64,000 nucleotides of DNA from Candidatus Saccharimonadota bacterium (GCA_017404325.1 JAFRCO010000015.1:25805-89804), one strand, 5' to 3'; positions 25,677-34,213 are shown, counted from the stretch's first letter. Made by a program: numbers and translations. The notes: generated by a model not told the origin, from the sequence alone.

Positions 25677-26558
25677 ATGATTCGAACGGGAAAAAAGTTT
25701 AGTAAACCGGAAATGTCCCGGGTGATTAATGGGGATACTGTTTTGCCAGTTGAAGAAGAGAAGCCTGAAAAAGTGCGACTCGATATTTTGATGACTGAAA
25801 TATTTAAGAGTTATAATCGTTCAACAATCCAGAAGTTTATTGAATATGGATTCGTAACAGTTGATGGAGTTTTGATAAAAAAAGCGAACGCGAAGTTTGA
25901 AAGAGGAGTAAAAATCGATTTAAAAACTCCGAAGGTTATGAAAAATTCAGATTTAGAACCAGAAGTAATATATGAAGACAAAGATGTAATTGTTTTTAAC
26001 AAGCCGGCAGGACTTTTATCGATGGGTAGAGGGCAGCAATATTGTCCAGAGAATACATTAGAAAGATATGGATTATTAGTGCATAGACTCGACCGTGACA
26101 CTTCGGGGGTGGTGATTGTAGCTAAAAACGAAGAAGTTCAGGATTTTTTGAAGAAACAATTTCAAGCTCGAACAACGAAGAAGACTTATTATGCTGTCAT
26201 TAGTGGGCGACCGAAATTAGATGAGGCAAGAATTGATTTACCTCTTGCACGAAATTTAAAAAGACCGACAACGTTTTTAGTCGATCCGAATGGAAAGGAA
26301 GCGGAAACTTTCTATAAAGTGATAAAAACCAATGGTGAATACTCTTTAGTTGAATTAAAACCGACGACTGGGCGAACACACCAACTGAGGGTGCATTTAA
26401 AATATTTAGGTCATCCGATTTTAGGTGATGAGGTTTATGGTGGGGAAAAGGCGAAACGGTTGTTTCTCCACGCAAATAAGTTAGAAATAACTTTGCCGGA
26501 TGGAGAACGAAAAGTTTTCGAAGCAAAAATACCGGTGGAGTTTTCTGATGTATTTTGA
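25677..26558 (+). CDS. RluA-family 23S rRNA pseudouridine synthase
   Basis: 293 residues. An S4 RNA-binding domain (about 38-90: FKSYNRSTIQKFIEYGFVTV) precedes the RluA catalytic domain. The catalytic aspartate lies in HRLDRDTSGVVIVAKN (about 138-153), and GRTHQLRVHLKYLGHPILGD is the second hallmark. The family isomerises uridines in rRNA; RluD is the closest typical partner, but the target cannot be fixed. It overlaps the following gene by 11 bases. Confidence 0.93.
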   Translation: MIRTGKKFSKPEMSRVINGDTVLPVEEEKPEKVRLDILMTEIFKSYNRSTIQKFIEYGFVTVDGVLIKKANAKFERGVKIDLKTPKVMKNSDLEPEVIYEDKDVIVFNKPAGLLSMGRGQQYCPENTLERYGLLVHRLDRDTSGVVIVAKNEEVQDFLKKQFQARTTKKTYYAVISGRPKLDEARIDLPLARNLKRPTTFLVDPNGKEAETFYKVIKTNGEYSLVELKPTTGRTHQLRVHLKYLGHPILGDEVYGGEKAKRLFLHANKLEITLPDGERKVFEAKIPVEFSDVF

Positions 26559-27204
26559 AGATTTTAAAAAAATTCCGGAGATTAGCAAAAAAACGAATTG
26601 TGTGATTTTTGTGTTGCCGAAAGAATTAGAGGTTACAATTCCGCGGGCGCTAGTTTTAAGACCGGAAGAAAAATCTGTGATTACAGTCGAGCAAGTGCGA
26701 GGAATTTTAAGCAAAGTTTCAACTAAACAACTATCAGATCAATTTATTGTAATTCGACCAGCAGAAAAACTAAGTGAGGTGGCAACAAACGCTTTTCTAA
26801 AAAACCTTGAAGAGCCAAATGATAAAATTCATTATGTTTTAATTACAGATAGCCCGTCGAAACTATTACCTACCGTCCTAAGCCGGGCACGAATCTATTT
26901 TCTTAGGAAAAAAGAGGAGGATGGGGTTGTTGGCACCGAGAAAGATAAGAATTTAGCGAAGCGATTAATGGTTGCAAAACCAAAAGATTTAATTCTAATT
27001 GCGGAAGAAATATCGAAGAAAAAAAGTGGAGCAAGAGCGGAAGCTTTAAAGATTATTGGGCTTACGATTGAAATGCTTTATAAATCGTATTTTATTACCG
27101 AAAAAGATGTTTTTATTAAGAAATTACCGAAATTCTTGAAGCTTTACGAGAGTCTAGAACAAAATGGACATATTAAGCTACATTTTGTAGCGGATTTGTG
27201 TTAA
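26548..27204 (+). CDS. DNA polymerase III delta-prime-like protein
   Basis: 218 residues from ATG 26548 (GGTGGAG upstream, inside the end of the rluA-type gene). NAFLKNLEEPNDKIHYVLIT, then DSPSKLLPTVLSRARIYFL, is the conserved delta-prime/clamp-loader segment (usual LLKTLEEPP, LLPTIRSRC). The protein is much shorter than HolB (about 330): the P-loop region and zinc cluster are missing and the collar domain is reduced. It is likely a minimal clamp-loader subunit, as in other reduced genomes. Confidence 0.72.
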   Translation: MYFEDFKKIPEISKKTNCVIFVLPKELEVTIPRALVLRPEEKSVITVEQVRGILSKVSTKQLSDQFIVIRPAEKLSEVATNAFLKNLEEPNDKIHYVLITDSPSKLLPTVLSRARIYFLRKKEEDGVVGTEKDKNLAKRLMVAKPKDLILIAEEISKKKSGARAEALKIIGLTIEMLYKSYFITEKDVFIKKLPKFLKLYESLEQNGHIKLHFVADLC

Positions 27205-27213
27205 GATAGAGTT

Positions 27214-28014
27214 ATGATTGCGATTTTGGCTATTTTGACCCTTACGATTTATCTGGTTTTCTTCTTTCCGTTAGAAGCAAGGGTGAAAAAGGAGGAAGAA
27301 AAATCGCCGAAATATACGGCGCAGATGAAGAAATTGTGGCAAATTGCGCAGACTTCGATGAAAGAGAGGAAGCCTTTCCGCGCGGAAAAGGCACTTTTGA
27401 CAATTTTGAAGTTTGATGAAAAAAATGCGGCGGCATATAACCGCTTGGGTATTTTATATGCGAAAGGCCAAAAATATGATGAAGCGGTTGAGTGTTTCGA
27501 AATAGCGCAATCTCTCGATAATAATCCAGCCTCGATTCATAATGTTGGTCTAATCTATTTAGAAACTGGGGCATATGAAAAAGCTGCCATGGCTTTTAAC
27601 CAGGCAATTGAACTTGAAGGCGATGTGCCGGCCCGATTTTTAGCACTCGCAAAAGCGGAGGAGAAATTGGGGAATTATAAGAAAGCGATTGATGCGCTTG
27701 AGAATGCTTATGAGTTAGATCCGAAAATTACAATTTTAAGACAAATTTTGTCTATCCATGAGGAAGTTGGTGATACAGAAGCTGCTACCGCGACGGCGGC
27801 TAGAATCGAAGAGCAAATCGCAAGAGATGATGAAATGAAAAAGAAGCGTAAGATTGCAAATATGCGACGTAGTATGATGAATAGAAGTTTGACTAGTAGA
27901 AAAGCTAAAAACCCGGTTAAAGCCGTGCCAAAAGAAAAAAAGGCGTTGAGTAAGAAAGAAACGAAAGTTCCAGCAAAAGTCTTAAAGACACATGTGGGAC
28001 GAAAAAGAATCTAG
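27214..28014 (+). CDS. Membrane-anchored TPR-repeat protein
   Basis: 266 residues. A signal-anchor helix at 1-18 (ILAILTLTIYLVFFF) is followed by about four tetratricopeptide repeats (residues 45-200), for example AAAYNRLGILYAKGQKYDEA and ARFLALAKAEEKLGNYKKAI. The tail (220-266) is strongly basic. TPR domains are protein-protein scaffolds; the partner is unknown. It lies nine bases after the delta-prime-like gene. Confidence 0.85.
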   Translation: MIAILAILTLTIYLVFFFPLEARVKKEEEKSPKYTAQMKKLWQIAQTSMKERKPFRAEKALLTILKFDEKNAAAYNRLGILYAKGQKYDEAVECFEIAQSLDNNPASIHNVGLIYLETGAYEKAAMAFNQAIELEGDVPARFLALAKAEEKLGNYKKAIDALENAYELDPKITILRQILSIHEEVGDTEAATATAARIEEQIARDDEMKKKRKIANMRRSMMNRSLTSRKAKNPVKAVPKEKKALSKKETKVPAKVLKTHVGRKRI

Positions 28015-28015
28015 G

Positions 28016-28043
28016 TTGATTTTTAGGTCAATTTTGTTATAAT
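28016..28043 (+). promoter_or_regulatory. Promoter of tRNA-Tyr
   Basis: TTGATT (28016-28021), 16 bases, TATAAT (28038-28043) with TGT before it. Confidence 0.72.
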
Positions 28044-28053
28044 AATTATGCGT

Positions 28054-28138
28054 GCTGGAATCGTCTAGTGGCAATGACAAGAGACTGTAAATCTCTCGCC
28101 TTCGGGCTTCGTAGGTTCGAGTCCTACTTCCAGCACCA
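28054..28138 (+). tRNA. tRNA-Tyr (anticodon GTA)
   Basis: 85 nt with encoded CCA and a long variable arm (CGCCTTCGGGCTTCG). Acceptor GCTGGAA / TTCCAGC; anticodon stem AGAGA/TCTCT around CTGTAAA; T arm GTAGGTTCGAGTCCTAC. A TTTTTGTTC / GAACAAAAA terminator hairpin follows at 28139-28159. A second, almost identical tRNA-Tyr gene starts at 63950. Confidence 0.95.
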
Positions 28139-28222
28139 TTTTTGTTCTTCGAACAAAAACTCAAAAATAAGGACATCGTTCTCGCTTCGTTCGAATCGAG
28201 TCCTACTTCCAGCACCATTTTT
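28117..28222 (+). repeat. Duplicated tRNA-Tyr 3' end (attachment-site-like direct repeat)
   Basis: The last 22 bases of tRNA-Tyr plus the following Ts (28117-28143) are repeated perfectly for 27 bases at 28196-28222; GTTC follows both copies. Such tRNA 3'-end duplications are left by integrases that use the T arm as att site. The copies are only 79 bases apart, so what remains would be a scar or a deleted element. Confidence 0.75.
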
Positions 28223-28288
28223 TGTTCAAAGCATAAATATTTAGTATATAATTGAATTATTAATAGTTAAATTTTTGTGTCGAAATAG

Positions 28289-30880
28289 ATGAATCCTAAT
28301 TTATATTTAAGTGCTTCTGGAAATGTTGGTAATAACGCCTGGGACAATATGGGGGATGTTGAGTTCCATAGTGATCATGATTCTGCTGAAAAACTAAAAA
28401 AGGATAAGTTTTCTGGAATAAAAAAATTTTTAGGAAACATTTTCCATTTTTCGGTCATAAAAGATGTTTCGAGAAAAATTGATTCTTTCCAGCCCGTCGA
28501 GAACGAGGACAATGTAGCTAATTTAAAAAAAGTTAGTGATAGACTTGGGTCTAATGAGGGCGGATGGTATGAAAGACCCAATGGCGAAAGACTTTATGTT
28601 AAATTTTACGAAAATCCTAGTCAAGGGAAAGTTGAATTTATTGCCAATGCTATTTATGCCAAACTTGGGATAAAGGCCGTTCGTTCTGAAATAATCAATT
28701 TAGATAATCGTGAAGCCATTGCTTCGCCTGAGATACCGGGGGCTATACCGACCGATAGGTACTCTCAGAATGTAAGTCGGGATGTTCAAGAGGGATTCGT
28801 GGCTGATGCTTTTCTGGCGAACTGGGACGTAGCAGGTCTTGTTTACGACAATATCGTCCAAGGGAAAGACGGTTTTTATCGGGTAGATAATGGTGGCTCT
28901 TTAATATTTAGAGCGAGGGGAGGAGATAAAGATTTCTCTCCGGATTCAATCCCAGAACTTACGACCATGCGACAACCTGGTCGTCAAAGTGGTGAGGTTT
29001 TCGCCAATATAACTGACGAGGAAATAAAGAGACAGGCACGTGAGTTGATAAGTAAAATTAATGCTGAAGATATAAAGACCATTGTTGATGCGTCGGGTCT
29101 AGAAGGGGAAGAGCGGGATAGAGTATTAACTGGATTGTTAGGTCGACTTAATTACTTAACTACGACGTATGGAGAATCTAAAACCGATGAAAGACGCACG
29201 AGGCAAGATTTGAAGGATGCAATTAGAAGGGTGAGCGAACAAGAAGTTGAACCGGTTGGCGAGAGAATTATTTGTCCTAAGACCGAGATTGTGTGCGACC
29301 ATGATCATATTGAGGGGCAGAAAATTGATGTTATAAATAAAAAGAAGCAAGGAACGATTGAACTTAGTTTCAAATTAAGAACTCAAACTAAAACTATAAA
29401 TGATATGATTAGACTGTTAGAAAATGGGGAAGGAGAACAGTTTAATATTACGACTCCAAGCGGGGCTTTGCTAAGACGTGAGAAGATTACCTATGAGGAC
29501 TCGTCTCTAGATAATAAATTTGATTTATGTGATGCAGTTCTTTTTGAGAAGGAAGGAATTAAAGTTTTTATTGCTGATTCTACGTCGCGAGGCGAAACAG
29601 CAAACACAATTTCATTTCAAAGTAATAGTAGCCATGTTGTGCGGACGGCCATAGGTTTAATTAAGATTGAAATCGCAGCCGACGCAGATCCTCAATCGGT
29701 TGAGCAAACCTTAGAAGATATTTTTGAATTAGATTTAGGAATTCCGGATGCTTTTGAAGATGTTTCGGAAGAAGCAGAAAGAGAATATAAAAAGGCTCGT
29801 TATAAATGGCAGTATGCAATTTCTGGTGAGTTGACTCCTGAACAAGCAGAACGGGCGGAGATGTTGGAACGTGCAGAAGTATTTCCTGGTTATAGTACTT
29901 TTGTAGAAAAAGGTAAGCATAAAGAATATCTCAAAAAATATGGTGAGGATATTCGTGCGGCACATGAGTTATATTATGCAGATGCAAAGATGATAATCAT
30001 GATATTGACTCAAGGGTTAATGAGTACGACTGAAAGATTTTCTAGGGGTTTCGTAAGAAATGGGATGTCGTCTAAATTAGATTTGGATTCGGGTGGAGGA
30101 GATAATGTCTTTACTAGAATTACTAATGAAAAAAGTAGGCGAGAAGGGCAATTTGATAGTGATATGATGGTCGTATTTAAGCCCGAGTTATTTGATCGTA
30201 CAGATTGGTTTTCTTATGAAGAAGACAATTATGGTTCGACTGATGAAGAATTGTTTTCTAAGCGATTGTCGCCAGATGCTCTATTTGCCAAAATCTTGGA
30301 GTATAATTTTACGGATCATAAGAATGAGCAAATGTTTAGAACTGGTATTGGTCCTAACTACATAGAATCAATAATGATAGATCCAGAAAAGTATGATGCA
30401 ACTATCTCGGAGTTGAAATCTTTAGGTTTTGAAGAAATAGATGGTAAACCAATTGAAGAAATTGTAATACCGCGAAAATTATCTGAAGAAGAGAAGCGTG
30501 CTCAATTTGAACTAGAGCAACAAGAAAAACAATCTAAAATAAAAGCTTTGATTAATGGAGAAGAATCATATGCTTCTTTTGAAGAGTTGGTTGATCTTGC
30601 TAATGCTGCGGAAGATGGCAATATTAATGGTTCTATTATGATGATGATGGATTCTTTAATCGCACGAGGTAAAAAAGAACAACTCAAAAAAGATACGATG
30701 GATTATTTTATAGAGAATTTTACTATTGATGAATTAAAAGCGCTTGCTTCGCATGAAAAGATTAGCACTTTTACGGATGATGATTGGCAATTTTTCGAAT
30801 ATTGTAAGGATGTGTTGGGATTAGACTATGTTGCAATGTTTCAAAACCTAAAAGAGGAGGCGACTGATGGGTATTTTTAA
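28289..30880 (+). CDS. Large accessory protein: HipA/PI4K-like kinase module plus ART-like C-terminal region
   Basis: 863 residues, no signal peptide. Residues 75-290 look like the HipA/PI4K-like protein-kinase fold: K105 in RLYVKFYENP, E116 in KVEFIANAIYAKLG, catalytic DANWD-like segment FLANWDVAGLVYDN (D180, D187, N188) and metal-binding RVDNGGSLIF (D200). Residues 560-700 have another conserved-looking block (GLMSTTERFSRG, GGGDNVFTRI, RTDWFSYEEDNYG, NEQMF) that recalls ADP-ribosyltransferase-like toxin domains; this second assignment is tentative. The middle (330-500) is unassigned. Promoter GTATATAAT near 28239-28248. The next gene overlaps its end, as in toxin-immunity pairs. Confidence 0.62.
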   Translation: MNPNLYLSASGNVGNNAWDNMGDVEFHSDHDSAEKLKKDKFSGIKKFLGNIFHFSVIKDVSRKIDSFQPVENEDNVANLKKVSDRLGSNEGGWYERPNGERLYVKFYENPSQGKVEFIANAIYAKLGIKAVRSEIINLDNREAIASPEIPGAIPTDRYSQNVSRDVQEGFVADAFLANWDVAGLVYDNIVQGKDGFYRVDNGGSLIFRARGGDKDFSPDSIPELTTMRQPGRQSGEVFANITDEEIKRQARELISKINAEDIKTIVDASGLEGEERDRVLTGLLGRLNYLTTTYGESKTDERRTRQDLKDAIRRVSEQEVEPVGERIICPKTEIVCDHDHIEGQKIDVINKKKQGTIELSFKLRTQTKTINDMIRLLENGEGEQFNITTPSGALLRREKITYEDSSLDNKFDLCDAVLFEKEGIKVFIADSTSRGETANTISFQSNSSHVVRTAIGLIKIEIAADADPQSVEQTLEDIFELDLGIPDAFEDVSEEAEREYKKARYKWQYAISGELTPEQAERAEMLERAEVFPGYSTFVEKGKHKEYLKKYGEDIRAAHELYYADAKMIIMILTQGLMSTTERFSRGFVRNGMSSKLDLDSGGGDNVFTRITNEKSRREGQFDSDMMVVFKPELFDRTDWFSYEEDNYGSTDEELFSKRLSPDALFAKILEYNFTDHKNEQMFRTGIGPNYIESIMIDPEKYDATISELKSLGFEEIDGKPIEEIVIPRKLSEEEKRAQFELEQQEKQSKIKALINGEESYASFEELVDLANAAEDGNINGSIMMMMDSLIARGKKEQLKKDTMDYFIENFTIDELKALASHEKISTFTDDDWQFFEYCKDVLGLDYVAMFQNLKEEATDGYF

Positions 30881-31247
30881 AAAAGATCATTCGATAGAAA
30901 AATTACCAAAACCTGTATATTATGTTGAGTCGTCTGATGATACTTCGGTTTTAGTTGGAATAGATGTGACAATAAATTATCTTAATAATGGCAAGCAGCG
31001 TGCTGTTATCAAGTGGTTTGATACCGTAAAAGAACGAATAATGTCTGCGTCCGAAATCAAAATCCAGGACAATTGTCTTGTTTTTAGGCGGACTGAAGAA
31101 GAAGGGGGAGGCGTATATTCTTTTATGCCAATGAATTTAGATATTTACAATAATAAAATAAAGCAATATTTGATTGCTGGTTCAAATTATGATAATGAGG
31201 AAGAATTAATAAGCGCCTTTCTTTCTACGACAAAAGAAGGGGTTTAA
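30867..31247 (+). CDS. Small acidic partner of the large accessory protein
   Basis: 126 residues, no family recognised. It starts MGIFKKDHSIEKLPKPVYYV, then a predicted beta-rich domain with no membrane segment and an overall acidic C-terminus. It overlaps the 863-residue gene by 14 bases with an AGAGGAGG ribosome-binding site, so the two are translated together. Size, position and coupling fit an immunity or chaperone protein, but this is inferred from context only. Confidence 0.6.
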   Translation: MGIFKKDHSIEKLPKPVYYVESSDDTSVLVGIDVTINYLNNGKQRAVIKWFDTVKERIMSASEIKIQDNCLVFRRTEEEGGGVYSFMPMNLDIYNNKIKQYLIAGSNYDNEEELISAFLSTTKEGV

Positions 31248-31286
31248 CATATTTAAAATTCATGCTATAATGATTGAAAATTAAGT

Positions 31287-31362
31287 GCCGCGATAGCTCA
31301 GTTGGTAGAGCGCATCCATGGTAAGGATGAGGTCACCGGTTCAAACCCGGTTCGCGGCTCCA
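31287..31362 (+). tRNA. tRNA-Thr (anticodon GGT), left copy
   Basis: 76 nt with encoded CCA. Perfect acceptor GCCGCGA / TCGCGGC; anticodon stem CATCC/GGATG around ATGGTAA; T arm CCGGTTCAAACCCGG. Promoter TGCTATAAT (31266-31271). It borders the left end of the prophage; terminator AGAGTTGC / GCAGCTCT plus Ts at about 31382-31410. Confidence 0.96.
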
Positions 31363-31375
31363 TTTTATTATAGTT

Positions 31376-31869
31376 ATACGCAAGAGTTGCTTTAGGCAGC
31401 TCTTTTTTTATGATTAGCTCGGCAGATATAGATTGCGAGCAACAAAAAAAGAACTAGAAATGCTTAAAAATTCTTTTCAACAGAGTCGGGTTTTAACATG
31501 CCTATTTAAAGCCAGAACTTTAACAAAGAATTGTTTACACCTTTTAGGGTATTGCAACCTTAGTGCAGAGGTTTCTAGCAAGCTCTTTTTAATAAGGATC
31601 ATAAGTGATTAAGATGTCTTTTATAGGCTAAGCTTTTACAAAAAAGTTGTTTTCGTTGTAATGTTCACTATCTTTTTAGACATTTGCCTCCTAAATAATA
31701 GCAAATGTTGTCTTAAATAAGTTATCCGCAATTAGCAATACCTTAAACCGTGTAAATAATTTTACACGCTCCTTCGATTGGGATGTCGGGTGGCGGCCGC
31801 TCTGGCTACTTCGCTTAAACATTGTTGGACTGACCGCCACCAAGGAGAAAGCTAAAAGAAAGGAAACGC
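31376..31869 (+). other. Long non-coding stretch at the left end of the prophage
   Basis: About 490 bases without a convincing gene. Seen: a terminator after tRNA-Thr (about 31382-31410), a hairpin CGTGTAAA / TTTTACACG (about 31758-31777), one DnaA-box-like TTATCCGCA (about 31721) and an 8-bp stem GGTGGCGG / CCGCCACC (about 31790-31842) enclosing 37 bases, directly before the first small phage gene. The region could contain operators, an origin or a leader RNA; no repressor gene was found. Confidence 0.5.
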
Positions 31870-32028
31870 ATGGAAGAACAAAATGTACTTGATGCGCTAG
31901 ACGCGATCAGAAGCGAAGCTGTTAAGAACGCTGTCAACGCATTTAATGAAGGCTATTTGCTGGGGGCGCAATATGCCAAGCAACTTTACAAAGAGAATAA
32001 ATCTAAAAGGAAGAGTGGTGCCAAGTAA
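31870..32028 (+). CDS. Small phage protein (52 aa)
   Basis: MEEQNVLDALDAIRSEAVKN then a helical continuation ending in a basic KSKRKSGAK tail. Good ribosome-binding site (AAAGAAAGGAAACGC). No family recognised. First gene of the early phage run. Confidence 0.55.
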   Translation: MEEQNVLDALDAIRSEAVKNAVNAFNEGYLLGAQYAKQLYKENKSKRKSGAK

Positions 32029-32142
32029 AGACTTGGTTAAACGGGCTAACGCCACCGAACCGAGGCCACGATGTTCTTCCACACTTAAGCTCCGGCGGTG
32101 ATCCACCTACACCGCCGAGCCAAGGGAAATAAAGGAGTTTAA
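32029..32142 (+). other. Hairpin-containing spacer
   Basis: CCGGCGGTG / CACCGCCGAG-type stem (about 32091-32118) with a nine-base loop. The CACCGCC arm is complementary to the GGCGGTG found in two phage late leaders. AAGGAG precedes the next gene. Confidence 0.4.
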
Positions 32143-32256
32143 ATGAAAATAAAGGTTGAATACAACCCATGGGATCAAACGCAATGGCTCTGTGGAAATT
32201 TCGTATTTATTAAAGACGATAATGGGACAATTAGAAATTTGGAGGCGAGATGGTAA
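32143..32256 (+). CDS. Small phage protein (37 aa)
   Basis: MKIKVEYNPWDQTQWLCGNF followed by VFIKDDNGTIRNLEARW. AAGGAG seven bases before the ATG. It overlaps the start of the ERF gene by seven bases, so it probably couples translation. No family recognised. Confidence 0.55.
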   Translation: MKIKVEYNPWDQTQWLCGNFVFIKDDNGTIRNLEARW

Positions 32257-32765
32257 GTACGATTAAAAAAATGTCACAAGGCTATGGCTATAAATACGCC
32301 GAGCTTTCGACCATACATGAAGAATTAGAAAAACAAGGCATTTCATACTATCAATACATAGCTTATGATAGTGACGCAGATGCCGATTATATTTATACAG
32401 TCATTAATAATGGCGAAGAAGAATTAGCACCGCGCAGAGGTTGCCGAGTAATTTCTGGCGGCGACTCTATGAAATCGGCCGCGCAAGCTCAAGGCAGTGC
32501 GATCACTTATGCAAGACGCTATTCGCTTTTAATGGCGCTAGGTTGGGCGACTGAAGATGATGACGGCAATACTGCCGGAAACCCAACGCCGAATCAACGC
32601 AAAAGCAAGGTTGACTTTGACGAGGTACGCGCGAGAATTGCGACAATTGATAGCGTTGAAGAATTAAACAAATATTGGGTTAGTTTGAAACTATCTGAAA
32701 AGCAAGCTGCTATTTTAAAGTCAGCTTTTGCCGAGCGCAAACTTGATATCGAAGGGGACGATTAA
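32250..32765 (+). CDS. ERF-family single-strand annealing protein
   Basis: 171 residues. The ERF signature is present: GYGYKYAELSTIHEEL near the start and AQAQGSAITYARRYSLLMAL followed by ATEDDDGN. ERF proteins anneal complementary single strands for phage recombination and genome circularisation. GGAGGCGAG upstream fixes the start. The VRR-NUC nuclease gene lies 750 bases downstream and could supply resected ends, although the usual partner exonuclease is absent. Confidence 0.88.
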   Translation: MVSTIKKMSQGYGYKYAELSTIHEELEKQGISYYQYIAYDSDADADYIYTVINNGEEELAPRRGCRVISGGDSMKSAAQAQGSAITYARRYSLLMALGWATEDDDGNTAGNPTPNQRKSKVDFDEVRARIATIDSVEELNKYWVSLKLSEKQAAILKSAFAERKLDIEGDD

Positions 32766-33013
32766 TGAGCTGGCAAGACAAACCCACTAAAGCGCAAATA
32801 AATGTCTTGTGGCGTTGGTTTAAATGGAAAATGCCAACGGCCGAAGCTAGAGATGCGCTCACTTGGCTAGAAGAAAATGCAACAAAACGACAAGTTTTTG
32901 ATGAAATAGGTCGCGTAAAGAAAATGTATGATACCGAAAAATTAACCCGCGAAGACTGCTTTAGCGGCAGTATTTGGCAAGGATATTTTAATTCAAAGGT
33001 TGGAAAGGAGTAA
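32765..33013 (+). CDS. Phage protein of unknown function (82 aa)
   Basis: MSWQDKPTKAQINVLWRWFK start, helical and rich in Trp, Lys and Glu. The stop of the ERF gene overlaps its start (TAATG). No motif was identified. The pattern TKAQ.xVLWRW recalls short helical DNA-binding modules, but this is weak. Confidence 0.65.
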   Translation: MSWQDKPTKAQINVLWRWFKWKMPTAEARDALTWLEENATKRQVFDEIGRVKKMYDTEKLTREDCFSGSIWQGYFNSKVGKE

Positions 33014-33015
33014 AA

Positions 33016-33216
33016 ATGAACAACCAAAAAACAAAAACCAAAATAAAAAATGTACTTTTAACTATTATTGGCGTGCCTATGGCAATAGTCATGGCTTCCG
33101 AGGTGCAGAAGCCGGAATATTGGTGGGTGCAAGCGGTCGCGGCGATTCTAGTTTTCATTATTATAACAATTGCATTAGGAGGTAAAAATGAGTGGAACCA
33201 AAGCCGGAGGGGCTAA
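33016..33216 (+). CDS. Small phage membrane protein (66 aa)
   Basis: Two hydrophobic segments (about 12-27 and 38-55: WWVQAVAAILVFIIITIALG) with a basic N-terminus. AAAGGAG upstream. Function unknown. It overlaps the next gene by 29 bases. Confidence 0.6.
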   Translation: MNNQKTKTKIKNVLLTIIGVPMAIVMASEVQKPEYWWVQAVAAILVFIIITIALGGKNEWNQSRRG

Positions 33217-33517
33217 AGCCGCTAAAACTAATAAAAAGCTTCATGGCGAAGATTTCTATGCCAGAATTGGCCGCAAAGGCGGCTTAGTATCAACACCGAC
33301 TGGGGGTTTTGGATCAGAAAAAGTTGGCAAAGATGGCTTAACCGGGCGCGAAAGAGCAAGACTTGTTGGCTCAACCGGCGGCTTAGTATCACGCCGCACG
33401 GGGGTTAAAAATGGCGAAGGTCATACTAAAAAACGCACGCCAAAACCTAAATATAAATCTTTAACCGAGCCTAAAAAGGTCGGTTTTTTGCGCCGCTTTT
33501 TAGGGGGTAAAAAGTGA
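33188..33517 (+). CDS. Basic Gly-rich phage protein (109 aa)
   Basis: It contains two related motifs, RKGGLVSTPTGGFG and GSTGGLVSRRTG, in a Lys/Arg/Gly-rich chain ending FLRRFLGGKK. GG-motif small proteins of this kind occur in many phages without a known role; nucleic-acid binding would fit the charge. AGGAGG precedes the ATG. Confidence 0.65.
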   Translation: MSGTKAGGAKAAKTNKKLHGEDFYARIGRKGGLVSTPTGGFGSEKVGKDGLTGRERARLVGSTGGLVSRRTGVKNGEGHTKKRTPKPKYKSLTEPKKVGFLRRFLGGKK

Positions 33518-33930
33518 CAAGGGTAAGCAAAGTTGCCGGAGTCCCGTTAGAGGATGACGAGGCTATTGCATTTGCCGACTGGTTGCGCGCGCAGCACATA
33601 CCTCATACGCATATAGCTAATGAAATCGGAGGCTCAACAAAAACCGCCAAACTCCGAGCTTTAAAGGCTAAGCGTATGGGGCAAACTGCCGGCGTATGGG
33701 ACTATGAGATATTCTTGCCGATCATTAATGTTTTCGGCGATGTAGATGCCTATCAAGAGGTTCGCGTTGAATTAAAACGAACTAAAGGATCAACTACCTC
33801 GCCAGCGCAAAAAGAGTGGGGTAAGGTTTATGAGCTAGCCGGTATCCCTTGTGCAGTCTGCAAAGGCGCAGAAGCTGCCATTAATTTTGTTAATAAAGTT
33901 AAAAGAGAAATTGAGGGACTAGATGACTGA
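33514..33930 (+). CDS. VRR-NUC domain nuclease
   Basis: 138 residues from GTG. The VRR-NUC (PD-(D/E)xK) elements are in order: EDDEAIAFADWLRAQHI (helix with Glu), HIANEIGG, GQTAGVWDYEIFLP (catalytic Asp), VRVELKRTKGST (E-x-K) and PAQKEWGKVYELAGIPCAVC. Stand-alone phage VRR-NUC proteins are structure-specific DNA nucleases, often beside recombination genes, as with ERF here. It overlaps both neighbours. Confidence 0.88.
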   Translation: MTRVSKVAGVPLEDDEAIAFADWLRAQHIPHTHIANEIGGSTKTAKLRALKAKRMGQTAGVWDYEIFLPIINVFGDVDAYQEVRVELKRTKGSTTSPAQKEWGKVYELAGIPCAVCKGAEAAINFVNKVKREIEGLDD

Positions 33931-34213
33931 AACGATTAAAAAAATAATGCTGTTTAAAAGAATATCTAAAAAGAATCTGCATAAATTATTTTACGCTTTT
34001 CAAGGCCTCGGACTAGATGCATTATTAATTTCGGTATTGCCGGGCTGCAAAGACGGCCGCTTATTTTATATGGCTTCAAGTGACGAGCCGGAAGATTTTG
34101 ATGAGTTATATTTATCCACGCATAGGTTGCTTAACGCATTGAAGACTGAATTAGCTAGATATGATATAAAGCTGCAATTTGAGTTAGATGCAACAAGAGG
34201 GGGCGAAAAATGA
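33923..34213 (+). CDS. Phage protein of unknown function (96 aa)
   Basis: MTETIKKIMLFKRISKKNLH start, mixed alpha/beta, no motif recognised. It overlaps the VRR-NUC gene by eight bases and the following 54-residue gene by four. Confidence 0.6.
   Translation: MTETIKKIMLFKRISKKNLHKLFYAFQGLGLDALLISVLPGCKDGRLFYMASSDEPEDFDELYLSTHRLLNALKTELARYDIKLQFELDATRGGEK

Noticed and set aside
31460..31612. A 50-codon open frame in the left non-coding stretch of the prophage
   Set aside because: No ribosome-binding site, Cys/Leu/Ser-rich composition unlike phage neighbours and no overlap logic; more likely chance in an AT-rich spacer.
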